Numbered from the stretch's first letter, positions 1 to 8,793 are shown. The stretch is 64,000 nucleotides of DNA from Actinomadura sp. 7K507 (GCF_004348425.1 NZ_SMKK01000002.1:1-64000); one strand, 5' to 3'. Numbers and translations: made by a program. The notes: generated by a model from the letters alone, not told the origin.

Positions 1-137
1 GTCCCCCACCCCGGACGACCCGCCGTATCCACCCTCCCCACAAGCAAGAGCTGAGCCCGTCCACCTATCCCAGAGGCAACCCCGGCCAAGCGGACACGCC
101 CGCTGACAAGCCCAGCCGCACGTCCGACACTGGCTCC

Positions 138-299
138 ATGCCCCTGGGAAACCTCAACTGGCGCCGAAGCACACACAGCGGCCCCAACGGCGGCGAGTGC
201 GTCGAGCTGGCGAGCGTCCCCGACGCCACTGGCGCAAGAGCACTCACAGCGGCTCCAATGGCGGCGACTGCGTGGAACTGGCCGCCGTCTCCGGCATGA
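138..299 (+). pseudogene. DUF397 remnant (first of a collapsed tandem pair)
   Basis: An ATG at 138 opens a frame that reads NLNWRRSTHSGPNGGECVEL, the N-terminal half of a DUF397 domain. After the codons for VPDA it loses similarity and stops at 299. At the same point a second, complete DUF397 core begins in another frame (WRKSTHSGSNGGDCVEL). The likeliest history is two tandem DUF397 genes joined by a deletion that removed the C-terminal half of the first and the N-terminus of the second. DUF397 proteins usually follow an XRE regulator in actinomycetes; the window starts too late to show one. Confidence 0.5.
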
Positions 300-412
300 T
301 CATCGTCCGCGACAGCAAGGACCCCAACGGCCCCGTCCTCCTGCTGACCCGCGCCGCCCTCCGCACGGCCGTCCGTGCACCCATCCGGCCCGTCCCATCA
401 GGCCGGATGTGA
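197..412 (+). CDS. DUF397 domain protein (N-terminus disrupted)
   Basis: This frame carries the whole DUF397 core: W-R-K-S-T-H-S, GGDCVEL, then IIVRDSKDPNGPVL. DUF397 proteins are small actinobacterial proteins, typically 60-70 aa, often partnered with XRE regulators in developmental control. The only start is a GTG at 197, which lies inside the first DUF397 copy read in a different frame, so the first ten or so residues (RRAGERPRRH) do not look native. The protein may be untranslated or a relic. The tail after LRTAV is also atypical (PIRPVPSGRM). Confidence 0.5.
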   Translation: MRRAGERPRRHWRKSTHSGSNGGDCVELAAVSGMIIVRDSKDPNGPVLLLTRAALRTAVRAPIRPVPSGRM

Positions 413-587
413 CCGTAGGTCGAACGGCGTCCCACTGCGCGCGGCCTCAACTGGTCGCAGTGCGCGTGCCCGGTTCCGTTCTCCCGTCCGCCGGGGACAA
501 TTGAGCTTCTGGACCCTTGGAAGGACATCCGTGCTCGGCGAGTCGCGTGGGTAGCGAGATGGGCGGCGGGTGCCGGTGGTGCGGCGA

Positions 588-1325
588 ATGAGGCCCCGCC
601 TGAACATCGCGTTGAACGTCTTGCTGGTGGTCGTGCTCGCTCTTCTGGGCATCCTGACGAACTACGCGACCGGGGGCGAGGACGCGCCGCTGCCGCTGGA
701 TCTGCTGCGCAAGATCGCCGTTCCCGGGCTCGGGGTACTGATCGTCGCGTTGATCGTGCTGACGGCGGTGTCGGCGCGGCTGGAGAATCCGCCGCGAGCG
801 CCGGAGCGCGAGTGGGATCCGGGTCGCACTCCGTATCCGGGGCTGGAGGCGTTCGCCGAGGACGAGGCGGCGGTGTTCTTCGGACGGGACGAACCGGTGA
901 GCACGCTGCTCCGTCAGCTGTACCAGCGCGATGGTGAGCGGTTCGTGGTGGTCGCCGGGGCGTCGGGAAGTGGCAAGTCGTCGATGGTGCAGGCGGGGTT
1001 GATTCCCAGGTTGCGAGGGCGCCGCTGGCTGGTGCAGCCGGTGCTGACGCCGGGGTCTGATCCGATGGCTGCGTTGGCGACGACGTTCGGCAACGCTCGG
1101 GACGCCGAACGGTTGCGGGGCACGCCGTCCGCGCTGGCCGAACTGGTCGCCCAGGCGCGGCGGCGTTCGGGGCGGCGCGACGGCCGCGTGCTCATCACCG
1201 TCGACCAGTTGGAAGAGGTGTTCACGCTCGCCGGATCCGACCAGGGGGGACCTGTTCCTGTCGGCGCTGTCGGCGGCGTTGCGCGCCGATTCCAGGTTGT
1301 GGGTGGTGGCGACGGTCCGCATTGA
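588..1325 (+). CDS. nSTAND1-type NTPase, N-terminal part, frameshifted from its WD40 half
   Basis: This is the front half of a STAND ATPase with WD40 repeats. Two hydrophobic segments (about residues 5-25 and 45-65) come first, then the typical nSTAND1 entry TPYPGLEAF...VFFGRD. Walker A is GASGSGKSS with its Lys near residue 130, and Walker B is VLITVDQLEE near residue 205. ATG 588 is preferred to GTG 570. The reading frame leaves the family just after Walker B at a run of six G (1244-1249). With five G it would continue as QGDLFLSALSAALRADSRLW directly into the downstream gene. The intact protein would have about 1178 residues. Such NTPases act as signal-sensing switches, some in antiphage defence. 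Here the gene is a pseudogene, a sequencing error, or uses slippage at the G run. Confidence 0.75.
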   Translation: MRPRLNIALNVLLVVVLALLGILTNYATGGEDAPLPLDLLRKIAVPGLGVLIVALIVLTAVSARLENPPRAPEREWDPGRTPYPGLEAFAEDEAAVFFGRDEPVSTLLRQLYQRDGERFVVVAGASGSGKSSMVQAGLIPRLRGRRWLVQPVLTPGSDPMAALATTFGNARDAERLRGTPSALAELVAQARRRSGRRDGRVLITVDQLEEVFTLAGSDQGGPVPVGAVGGVARRFQVVGGGDGPH

Positions 1326-4125
1326 GTTTCTGCGCTCCTTCCTGGAGACAGGCCATGCAGCGCTGTTCGTCCGTCCCATAGCGCTCGGCGCGTTGACGCG
1401 GGCCGAACTCGCGACTGTGATCGAGGCGCCGGGCACACTGACCGGGCTGCGGTTCGAGCCCGGCCTGGTCACCAGGATCGTCGAGGACACCGGGACGGCT
1501 GATGCACTGCCGCTGTTGGCCTATCTGCTGCAGGAGCTGTATTTCGCGTCCGGGCGCGGGAAGGTCGCCACGTTCGATGAGTATCGTCGGCTCGGCGGGG
1601 TTGCAGGCGCGCTGTCGCGGCAGGCCGACCAGCTCGTCACCGCGCTGCGCGGAGGCGAGGGCATTGAGCCGATCCTGGCGGTGCTGTTCAAGTTCGTCAC
1701 CACGGAAGGGACCGAGGCCACCCGCCGCCGCGTCGTCCTGGACGATCTGAGCGAGGACGAGCGACGCGTCGTCACCGCATTCGTGGAGGCCCGGCTGCTG
1801 GTCACCGACGTGTGGGAGGGAACGCCCATCGCGCAGGTCGCGCACGAGGCGCTGTTCCGCCAGTGGGCGCCGCTGCGCCAAGAGGTAGAGGCGCGGGCGG
1901 AGCTGCTGCGGCGCCGCGCAGAACTGGAGCGATGGGCCGCGGACTGGCGCCAGGCCGGGCATAAAGTCGACTACCTGCTCACCGGCGAGCGGCTCCAGCT
2001 CGCGTTGCAATGGCTGGAGGGCCTGGAGTCGGCCGGGCAGGACAGTGGCGAGATCCGCGCGTTCACCGAGGCGTCCAAACGGCGCGACCTGGCGTTCCTG
2101 CGGCGCGTGTCGGAGGGGATCGGCCAGTACGTTCTTGCCAATGCCGAGCAATACCCCGAGCTGGCGATCCTGCTGGCCATGGCAGCGCTGTCGGAGTGCC
2201 CGCCGACCCCGGCCGCCACACGAGCGCTCATGGCGGCGTTGCCCTTCAGCCACCTGACCCACGTGCTGGACGGGCACACCGACGCGGTCCGCAACCTCGC
2301 CTGGTCACCCGACGGGGCCCTGATCGCCACCGCGTCCCGCGATGGCACCTGCCGGTTGTGGGACGCGACCACCGGATCCAACGTCGCCGTACTGGAAGGC
2401 CACCACGGCATGGTGGAGATGGTCGTCTGGGCACCGGACGCCCGCCGCATCGCCACGGCCTCCCGCGACCACACCGTCCGCGTCTGGGACACCACCACCG
2501 GCCGCACGCTGGCCGCGCTGACGGGCGCGACCGATGTCGTGCGAACCGTCGCCTGGGCACCGGACGGGACGAAGATCGCCTCAGGAGCCCGCGACCGGGT
2601 GGTGCGAATCTGGCGGGCCGACACCTACGAACTCCTGGACGAGCTGCACGGTCACACCGACAACATCCTCGGCATCGCCTTCTCGCCCAGCAGCAACCTG
2701 CTGGCCACCGGATCCCATGACAGGACCGTCCGTATCTGGGATCTCGCCGCCGGCTCGGTCGCGGTGCTCCGCGGTCACCAGGACTTCGTGGAAGGTGTCG
2801 CCTGGTCCCCTGATGGAGCCTTCGTCGCGTCGGCCGGAGGCGAAGCCACCATGCGCATCTGGGACGTCCGCTCCTCGGCACAGACCGGTCTCATCCGCTG
2901 CCACGGCACCCGGGTGTGGAACGTGGCGTGGTCACCGGACGGCACCTACCTGGCCAGTTGCGGCAGCGACAACACCGCTCGCGTCTGGAACCCGCAGACC
3001 AGCGAGGAGATCTTCGCCCTCCGCGGTCACACCGACGACGTGTGGGGCGTCGTGTGGTCGCCCGACGGCGCGCATCTGGCCACCGGCTCGGCCGACACCA
3101 CCGCTCGCATCTGGGACGTCGCCCCCAAGGGCGCCGAGAGTCTCCAACTGGCCGGCCATCGCGGCCCCGTCCGCGCCGCCGCGGTCACGCCGTCCGGACG
3201 GTTGATCGCCACCGGTGGCGACGACGCGGCGATCCGGATCTGGGACGCCGCCGACGGCACCCTCCACGCCACGGTCACCGACCACCAGGACACCGTCCAC
3301 GATCTCGCCTGGACCAGCACGGAAGGCCGCACGGTCTTGCTCTCCTGCTCCAGCGACCGCACGATCGGCCTGTGGAGACTGGATGAAGCCGCTCCTAGTG
3401 ACATCTCCGGCGAACGAATTCCGACCAGCGACATTCATGAGGCCGTGACCTGGCGCCCCGGCTCGGACACCTTCGCAACCGCAGGCCACGACCGCACGAT
3501 CAGCATTCACCCCGGCGGCGACCACGAATCCACCGAGAGCCTGGCCGGTCACCACGACTGGGTCGTCGGCCTCACTTGGTCGCCCACCGGGACGCGGCTC
3601 GGCTCCACCTCCGATGACCGCACCGCCCGTATCTGGAAGGTCAATGGCAGCCGCGAAGTCGTGACGCTGCACGGCCACGCCAACTGGGTCGACGACATCG
3701 CCTGGTCCCCCGACGCACGCCGGGTCGTCACCGGCTCCGCCGACGGCACCGCCCGCGTCTGGGACACCGCCACCGGCGAGCAACTGGCCGTCCTCGACGC
3801 CCACGAGGCCCGCGTCGCCGGCGTGGCATGGTCACCCGACGGCTTCATGATCGCCACTGCCTCTTACGACCGCACCGTCCGTCTCTGGGCGGGCAGGACC
3901 TACGCCGAGATCGGCGTGATCGGTGTCCATCGCGGCCCGGTCGTCTCCGTCACCTGGACTCCGGACAGCCAGACCGTCATCTCCGCCTCCTTCGACGGCA
4001 CCGCCCGCCTCTGGCCCTTTCAGGTCGACCTGGACGTCCTGAAAGCCGAGGCCAGGAGCCGAGTGTTCCGCCCGCTGGCGCAAGAAGAACGGCTCGCCCA
4101 CCTGCTCCCCGATCCCGATCAGTAG
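1279..4125 (+). CDS. WD40-repeat half of the nSTAND1 NTPase
   Basis: This is the continuation of the split gene. The first 300 or so residues hold the rest of the STAND module (LWVVATVRIEFL, then the helical region with PLLAYLLQELY and VAHEALFRQW). After FSHLTHVLDGH come fourteen WD40 units (GH...V...WSPDG...ATAS.D.T.R.WD), enough for two seven-bladed propellers. Units 3 and 10 are the most degenerate; in unit 10 the terminal WD is replaced by IHP. The gene ends with a short helical tail (LAQEERLAHLLPDPDQ). The propellers probably form the ligand- or partner-sensing surface. The apparent start at 1279 has no role if the frame is joined upstream. Confidence 0.8.
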   Translation: MRADSRLWVVATVRIEFLRSFLETGHAALFVRPIALGALTRAELATVIEAPGTLTGLRFEPGLVTRIVEDTGTADALPLLAYLLQELYFASGRGKVATFDEYRRLGGVAGALSRQADQLVTALRGGEGIEPILAVLFKFVTTEGTEATRRRVVLDDLSEDERRVVTAFVEARLLVTDVWEGTPIAQVAHEALFRQWAPLRQEVEARAELLRRRAELERWAADWRQAGHKVDYLLTGERLQLALQWLEGLESAGQDSGEIRAFTEASKRRDLAFLRRVSEGIGQYVLANAEQYPELAILLAMAALSECPPTPAATRALMAALPFSHLTHVLDGHTDAVRNLAWSPDGALIATASRDGTCRLWDATTGSNVAVLEGHHGMVEMVVWAPDARRIATASRDHTVRVWDTTTGRTLAALTGATDVVRTVAWAPDGTKIASGARDRVVRIWRADTYELLDELHGHTDNILGIAFSPSSNLLATGSHDRTVRIWDLAAGSVAVLRGHQDFVEGVAWSPDGAFVASAGGEATMRIWDVRSSAQTGLIRCHGTRVWNVAWSPDGTYLASCGSDNTARVWNPQTSEEIFALRGHTDDVWGVVWSPDGAHLATGSADTTARIWDVAPKGAESLQLAGHRGPVRAAAVTPSGRLIATGGDDAAIRIWDAADGTLHATVTDHQDTVHDLAWTSTEGRTVLLSCSSDRTIGLWRLDEAAPSDISGERIPTSDIHEAVTWRPGSDTFATAGHDRTISIHPGGDHESTESLAGHHDWVVGLTWSPTGTRLGSTSDDRTARIWKVNGSREVVTLHGHANWVDDIAWSPDARRVVTGSADGTARVWDTATGEQLAVLDAHEARVAGVAWSPDGFMIATASYDRTVRLWAGRTYAEIGVIGVHRGPVVSVTWTPDSQTVISASFDGTARLWPFQVDLDVLKAEARSRVFRPLAQEERLAHLLPDPDQ

Positions 4126-4418
4126 ACCTGCTCGACCACCCGCACGTCCCGATCGACCAGGTACTCGGACGGATCCAGCCCCATCGCCTCCCGCTCCGGC
4201 GAGGCCCAGTACCGCTGGTTCGCCTCCTCGAACGTCTCCTCCCCCTCGTACCAGATCACCCACACGAACCGGCTGCGCTCGTGATCAAGCCAGGCACCGC
4301 CGATCCCGAACCCCAGCTTCAACCGCAGCGGGACCACCGACTCCCGCCATTTGGCCGCCCACTCTTCGAGCAGGCCTTCCCTGATCGTGTACGTCCTCAA
4401 CTGGACGGTCTTCGGCAC
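4119..4418 (-). CDS. NIPSNAP family protein
   Basis: A small ferredoxin-fold dimeric protein of about 99 aa with the family pattern VQLRTYTIREG...EEWAAKWRE...GFGIGGAWLD...FVWVIWYEGEE. I chose the GTG at 4418 because AGGTGGAG stands about ten bases upstream and the family starts just before the LRTYT strand. A longer frame up to 4502 has no such signal. NIPSNAP-like proteins in actinomycetes have no fixed function; they resemble EthD/ABM-type barrels. The stop overlaps the end of the convergent WD40 gene by seven bases. Confidence 0.8.
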   Translation of the reverse strand: MPKTVQLRTYTIREGLLEEWAAKWRESVVPLRLKLGFGIGGAWLDHERSRFVWVIWYEGEETFEEANQRYWASPEREAMGLDPSEYLVDRDVRVVEQVY

Positions 4419-4642
4419 GATGACCCCACTCCACCTGGAATCCGCAGCGTCGGCTAACACACCTGTCGGGTACAGAAGCTCAGACAACCACGGACCCACC
4501 ACGTCGGGCAGCTCGACCTACCGCCTTGGCGGGCGCCGTCCTACACACAGCACCGCCACTCTCAGCTGGGGTATCACCGGTAGCGCGAAACAGGTCGATG
4601 CGGAGAACGGACGGTCCAACCTGCGGCCTCAGGGTGATGCCG
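4419..4642. other. Intergenic, no gene supported
   Basis: Between the NIPSNAP gene and the end of hsdS. It contains the NIPSNAP ribosome-binding site at its left edge. I see no convincing ORF by codon use and no clear hairpin with a T-tract. Confidence 0.5.
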
Positions 4643-5803
4643 TCAGATGCGTGCTGCGATCGAGGACACGTCCCGCAGCACCCGATCAAGCAATTCCTCC
4701 AGCAACCGATTCTCCTCAAGGGCCAAGCGAGCTCTGCCGTGAAGAGGTTCGACCGTTTCCTGGAACCGCCGACGAACTTCGGGACCGGGCCAGGACAGTT
4801 CCAGCCGCGTGAATGCCCGTCGGCTGATCTCTCTGGCCTGCCGACCTTGCGCGATCTTGGGAAGGTCCTCGCTTCGGGACCGAATCTCATGCAGCAGCCA
4901 CCAGCGGTCCGAGGGCTCGGACGGACGCACCGCGAGGACCCCCCGGTTCGGGGTGGTCGGCAACCAGGTCAATGCGGCGCGGGCGCCCTCGGGTCTTGAC
5001 GCGACCAGCACGGTTCCCGGTTCACAGACGTCGCCCGGCTCCGCGAGCGTTTCCTCTCCTCCTCCTTGGATGTAGGGCGGATCTGCGGCCAGGACGTCGG
5101 CCGGCGCTACCCGGGACGTCGCGACACCGCTCAAGGAGGGCTGCGGCCGACCTGGTCGGCCGGTCATCACCGAAGCGACGGCACCGAACGTGGAAGGTGT
5201 CCACGAATGTTCATGCCGCCGCGCCAGCATGGCGTGATGAGCGTCGGCCAAGGCGACGGCGTCTGCGGCGATACGCTGGTTCAGGTCCCTTTTGTCCTGC
5301 ACCAGCTCGACCAACCGAGTGATGGTCTCGATTTGTTCTGGGGGAGGGACTGCCACCTCCATCGCCCTCAGCCGGTCGATGCTCAAGGTCGGCTCGACGT
5401 GCGCCGACACATGCCGGTCGAACCACGCACGGGCGATCGGTGTCTGGAACCAGATCTTCAGCCAGCGGGTGGTGGCGCGGTTCCGTGAGCGGAGGATGCC
5501 GACGGAGCGTGTAGAGACCCAGCCGGAATGCCGATGGTCGATCAGTGCCGCGTCACCCACCCGGCGGACGAGCACCACGACAAGGTCGCCCTCGGCGAGG
5601 ATGGCACGACTGTCCTTGGCGCCCGGCACCGCGGCAAGGGCCGGAGGGGACGTCCGGAGGCGGCCATCGCTGATGTCAGCGGCTCTGATCACTCCCCGTC
5701 CGCGGGGAAGCTCCTGCTCGGGGAGCCCGTAGGTGACCTTCAGATCCGCCGCCTCCTTCACGGTCGTCCGCTGCCAGCCCGTAGAGGCGAGTTCACGGAT
5801 CAC
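4643..5803 (-). CDS. hsdS: Type I restriction-modification specificity subunit (HsdS)
   Basis: 386 aa with two target-recognition halves. The first TRD runs to about residue 150 and is followed by a conserved helix (PPPEQIETITRLVELVQDKR). The second TRD starts near WTPSTFGAVASVMTG and ends in a helix (ETVEPLHGRARLALEENR). HsdS sets the bipartite DNA target of the HsdM2S methyltransferase. The GTG start overlaps the hsdM stop by four bases (GTGA), so the two are translationally coupled. No HsdR is found in the window, so this may be a methylation-only or regulatory complex unless the endonuclease is encoded elsewhere. Confidence 0.85.
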   Translation of the reverse strand: MIRELASTGWQRTTVKEAADLKVTYGLPEQELPRGRGVIRAADISDGRLRTSPPALAAVPGAKDSRAILAEGDLVVVLVRRVGDAALIDHRHSGWVSTRSVGILRSRNRATTRWLKIWFQTPIARAWFDRHVSAHVEPTLSIDRLRAMEVAVPPPEQIETITRLVELVQDKRDLNQRIAADAVALADAHHAMLARRHEHSWTPSTFGAVASVMTGRPGRPQPSLSGVATSRVAPADVLAADPPYIQGGGEETLAEPGDVCEPGTVLVASRPEGARAALTWLPTTPNRGVLAVRPSEPSDRWWLLHEIRSRSEDLPKIAQGRQAREISRRAFTRLELSWPGPEVRRRFQETVEPLHGRARLALEENRLLEELLDRVLRDVSSIAARI

Positions 5804-7167
5804 AGCTCGTCCAGAACCCGGAGCAGGTCGGCCTCCAGCATGCGCGCCTCTTCGAACCTGTCCCGGAGTTCGGCGGCGAGTTCCTCGATCTGCCGCTGCC
5901 CTGGAGCACCATCGACGGCGAGCTCACCGGTGTACCTCGGCGGTTGCAGGTCGTATAGCTGACCGGCGATCTCCGTGGCGTCGACGGAACGGCACCAACC
6001 AGCCTCGTCACGGTATTGGCCGGCCGCGCCTCGCCACGCCCCAAGTGTGTACAGCACCTGCTCGACCCCTTCCGGACTGAGGCGACGCTTGCGCGTCCTC
6101 GGCACCGGTTCGTAGGCCGTCCGCGCGTTGATGAAGAGAACCTTGCCCTGACGGTCGCTACTCCCCCAGTCGTCGCGGGGGCCTTTGTCGGTATTGAGCA
6201 GCCACAGGCAACAGGGAGCGCGGCTGTGAGGGAACAGGCCCGGCGGCAGAGCCACCACACATTCGACGACGTCGTCTTGGACGAGCCGTTCGCGCACCCG
6301 CTGCTCCGCCTGCCGCGCCCCGGTGGCGGCCCCGTCCGCCATGAGGATCGCCGCCCTGCCCGCAGGAGCAAGCGCATGGGCGATATGGAGCATCCACGCC
6401 AAGTTCGCATTGTCCCGTGGGGGCGCCGCCGCGTCCGACCACCTCGGATCGTCCGCACGCGGTTCGGCAGGCAACGAGTCGTTGAACGGCGGATTGGCCA
6501 GGATGACGTCGTAGGAGGACTCGGCGGGTCGCGCGAGACTGTCCATCGGGTCAGGAAGATGCGCCATCAGGTTGCGGGCGGTCAGGTTCATTCGCGCCAC
6601 GTGCAGCGTGGAGGCGTGAACGTCCTGGCCGGTCAGTTCGAGGTTCGTCGGCCGACCCGTGCGTTCGGACACGTGACGGGTGACGCCTATGAGCAACCCG
6701 GCTGACCCGCACACCGGATCGAGCACCCGATGGCCTTCCTGGGGATCCACGGCCGCCACCATCAACCGCGCGACATCGTTGCGAGTAAAGTAATTCCCGC
6801 TTTTCGCGTGCGCTTCGGACAGATCCTGGAAGCACTGGTCCAGGCACTCATTGAGATCGTCGACTCGATCGACCGCCTTGACCAGATGACGCAGAGCGCC
6901 GTCGGCCGTTGGAGGAAAGCGTGGCACCAACGCCCGGTACTCCTCGTCGCGGTACAGGAGCATGCATTCCCGCACCAAAGGTCCCATCGGCTGCTGCGAC
7001 TTGTCCGCGTGGACCAAGAGCCGGTCCCATGGGGAAATCCGGTCACTCTGCGGTCGGTTTCGCGCCCGGTCTCTCAGAGTCAGAAGACCGGCGATGACGC
7101 GGCAGGCATCATGAAAGCCGAGAAGGTTTCCCAGGTCACGCACTGGTATCCGCACTTCAGGCGACAT
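5800..7167 (-). CDS. hsdM: Type I DNA N6-adenine methyltransferase (HsdM-like)
   Basis: Transfers a methyl group from SAM to adenine with HsdS. SAM motif I is LDPVCGSAG (residues 149-157) and catalytic motif IV is NPPF (225-228), preceded by an N-terminal helical domain of about 120 residues. The start is the ATG at 7167, which has a strong GGAGGAG seven or so bases upstream; the frame upstream of it encodes only Arg/Gly-rich noise. At 455 aa it is shorter than typical HsdM proteins (about 500-530). It follows a two-TM small protein by 44 bases and overlaps hsdS by four. The family call is secure; the role as part of a restriction system is not. Confidence 0.88.
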   Translation of the reverse strand: MSPEVRIPVRDLGNLLGFHDACRVIAGLLTLRDRARNRPQSDRISPWDRLLVHADKSQQPMGPLVRECMLLYRDEEYRALVPRFPPTADGALRHLVKAVDRVDDLNECLDQCFQDLSEAHAKSGNYFTRNDVARLMVAAVDPQEGHRVLDPVCGSAGLLIGVTRHVSERTGRPTNLELTGQDVHASTLHVARMNLTARNLMAHLPDPMDSLARPAESSYDVILANPPFNDSLPAEPRADDPRWSDAAAPPRDNANLAWMLHIAHALAPAGRAAILMADGAATGARQAEQRVRERLVQDDVVECVVALPPGLFPHSRAPCCLWLLNTDKGPRDDWGSSDRQGKVLFINARTAYEPVPRTRKRRLSPEGVEQVLYTLGAWRGAAGQYRDEAGWCRSVDATEIAGQLYDLQPPRYTGELAVDGAPGQRQIEELAAELRDRFEEARMLEADLLRVLDEL

Positions 7168-7211
7168 CGCAACTCCTCCGGCGACCGGAAGCACTGTTCT
7201 CGCGTCCTTGC

Positions 7212-7394
7212 TCACGCGATGCCGCCCGTTTTCATGAGCAGGACGACCACCGGAACCGCGGCGGCGAAAGCAGCGGCCGCGGCTGCGATGGCCCCGACGA
7301 CCTTGCCGCTGTCGAGCCACTTCAGGAATCCGGCCAGCAGCGCCGCGATCAGCGCCACCAGGATCACCACGACCACGATGAGTACTCGCTCCAT
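7212..7394 (-). CDS. Small two-TM membrane protein at the head of the hsdM-hsdS unit
   Basis: 60 aa with two hydrophobic helices: VLIVVVVILVALIAALLAGF (residues 4-23) and a second Ala/Val-rich one (about 33-54), joined by a short LKWLDSGKV linker. The ATG at 7394 has ACGGAG six bases upstream. It is on the same strand as hsdM and hsdS and only 44 bases before hsdM, so the three probably form one transcript. I recognise no family. A membrane protein this small in a methyltransferase operon recalls the membrane effectors of defence islands, but nothing here proves that role. Confidence 0.6.
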   Translation of the reverse strand: MERVLIVVVVILVALIAALLAGFLKWLDSGKVVGAIAAAAAAFAAAVPVVVLLMKTGGIA

Positions 7395-7897
7395 CTACGG
7401 CTCCGTCTCTGCTGGGCGCGCGAGGCCGGCAGACGGTCGCACGCGGGTTCCGGGGCGCCGGGCGGCCTACCCGCCCGACACCAGAACGGTAGGACGCTAC
7501 CGCCGCGACGCCCACCGGAGCACGCTGTTTGGGTTTTTGGCAGGGAAGGATTGGTGTCTATTTATAGGCATATGCCGGGTTTGTGGTCGCAAGGTGTCCT
7601 GTTGGTGGCAGATCTGGAGCCGGGCTCGGGTGGCTACTCAAGACGGCAGGGTGAGTATTGGATCGGACTGCAGAGCTTGAGCCGATCGCTATACCACGCC
7701 GACGAACCCACCCTCGGTCAGGCGTCGGGAGCAGCACCCCCTGCAGGCTGCAGGCCACAAGATCATGTTCTCGGCCAAGGCAAGGCCAACCTGATGAACA
7801 CGGCGAACGCGCGGTCGCCCGACTCCTGGAGCTTTTTCGCCGTGTGCGGACAGCAACGTCCGTGACCGAGTTCAGCGAGTGGGCCCCGGGAAGCGCG
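7395..7897. other. Gene-free stretch with lower GC
   Basis: About 500 bases without a supported gene. Around 7525-7580 the GC content drops (runs such as TTTGGGTTTTTGG and TCTATTTATAGG) and a perfect 10-bp palindrome GGCATATGCC lies at 7567-7576. This could be the promoter region for the minus-strand membrane protein/hsdMS unit, or a scar of a lost element. Frames at 7551-7865 (+) and 7558-7758 (-) exist, but their codon use is not that of the neighbours. Confidence 0.4.
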
Positions 7898-8701
7898 TCA
7901 GCCTTGGAGGGTGGCCGCGTGGTCCGGGACGTGGGTCTGCGCGTCTCGCGGGGGGCGCTCGTAGCCCTTGGAAGGCGGGCGTTCGGGGAGCTGGAGCGGC
8001 GGATGCTTCACTTCCTGGTAGGGGATGCTCGACAGCAAATGGGAAATCATGTTGATGCGGGCCCGGCGCTTGTCGTCGCTTTCGACCTCGAACCAGGGCG
8101 CCTCGGGGATATTGGTGTGGACGAGCATCTCGTCCTTGGCGCGCGAGTACTCCTCCCAGCGCGATATCGACTCCAAGTCCATGGCGGACAGTTTCCACCG
8201 CCGCATGGGATCTTCGAGCCGTTTACGGAAGCGGCGTTCCTGCTCGGCGTCGCTGACGGAGAACCAGTATTTGCGCAGCAGGACGCCGTCCTCGACGAGC
8301 ATGCGCTCGAAGGTCGGGCACTGGTGCAAGAAGCGCCTGTACTCCTGGTCGGTGCAGAAGCCCATGACCCGTTCGACGCCCGCGCGGTTGTACCAGGACC
8401 GGTCGAACAGGACGATCTCCCCGGCCGCGGGCAGGTGTTCGACGTACCGCTGGAAGTACCACTGGGTTCGCTGCCGCTCGGTCGGCGTCGGGAGCGCGGC
8501 GATGCGGGCGACGCGGGGATTGAGGTACTCGGTGACGCGTTTGATGGTGCCGCCCTTGCCGGAGGCGTCCCGTCCCTCGAACACCACGGCGATGCGCACC
8601 CCCTCGGCGCGTGCCCAGTCCTGCATGACCATCAACTGCTCCTGCAGCCGGAGAAGTTCACGCTCGTAGATCCGCCGGGGCACTCGCCGGGATGAGCCCA
8701 T
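7898..8701 (-). CDS. ppk2: Polyphosphate kinase 2 family protein
   Basis: 267 aa. It uses polyphosphate to phosphorylate nucleotides (GDP/ADP or NMPs, depending on class). Visible signatures are the P-loop GRDASGKGGTIKR (about residues 43-55), the lid/Walker B segment FDRSWYNRAGVERVMGF and the C-terminal basic helix DDKRRARINMISHLLS. The start is the ATG at 8701, with GGAGG five bases upstream. It is monocistronic on the minus strand, with a strong hairpin separating it from the upstream membrane-protein remnant. One-domain length and the GRDASGKGG loop fit class I PPK2. Confidence 0.93.
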   Translation of the reverse strand: MGSSRRVPRRIYERELLRLQEQLMVMQDWARAEGVRIAVVFEGRDASGKGGTIKRVTEYLNPRVARIAALPTPTERQRTQWYFQRYVEHLPAAGEIVLFDRSWYNRAGVERVMGFCTDQEYRRFLHQCPTFERMLVEDGVLLRKYWFSVSDAEQERRFRKRLEDPMRRWKLSAMDLESISRWEEYSRAKDEMLVHTNIPEAPWFEVESDDKRRARINMISHLLSSIPYQEVKHPPLQLPERPPSKGYERPPRDAQTHVPDHAATLQG

Positions 8702-8793
8702 ACCGCCTCCATATGTCGAACATGCACGCCTCCGCCCCAGTCTGGCGGATGCGCACCAGTGGTAGCCCCCCGGACCCCGCTGCCCGTCCCTGC

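Noticed and set aside
1-54. Possible C-terminus of an XRE regulator before the DUF397 genes
   Set aside because: A frame ends with TGA at 52-54, but the 17 visible codons carry no recognisable feature.
7551-7865. A 104-codon plus-strand frame upstream of ppk2
   Set aside because: Third codon positions and composition differ from the real genes, no ribosome-binding site, no recognisable motif, and an equally open minus-strand frame overlaps it.
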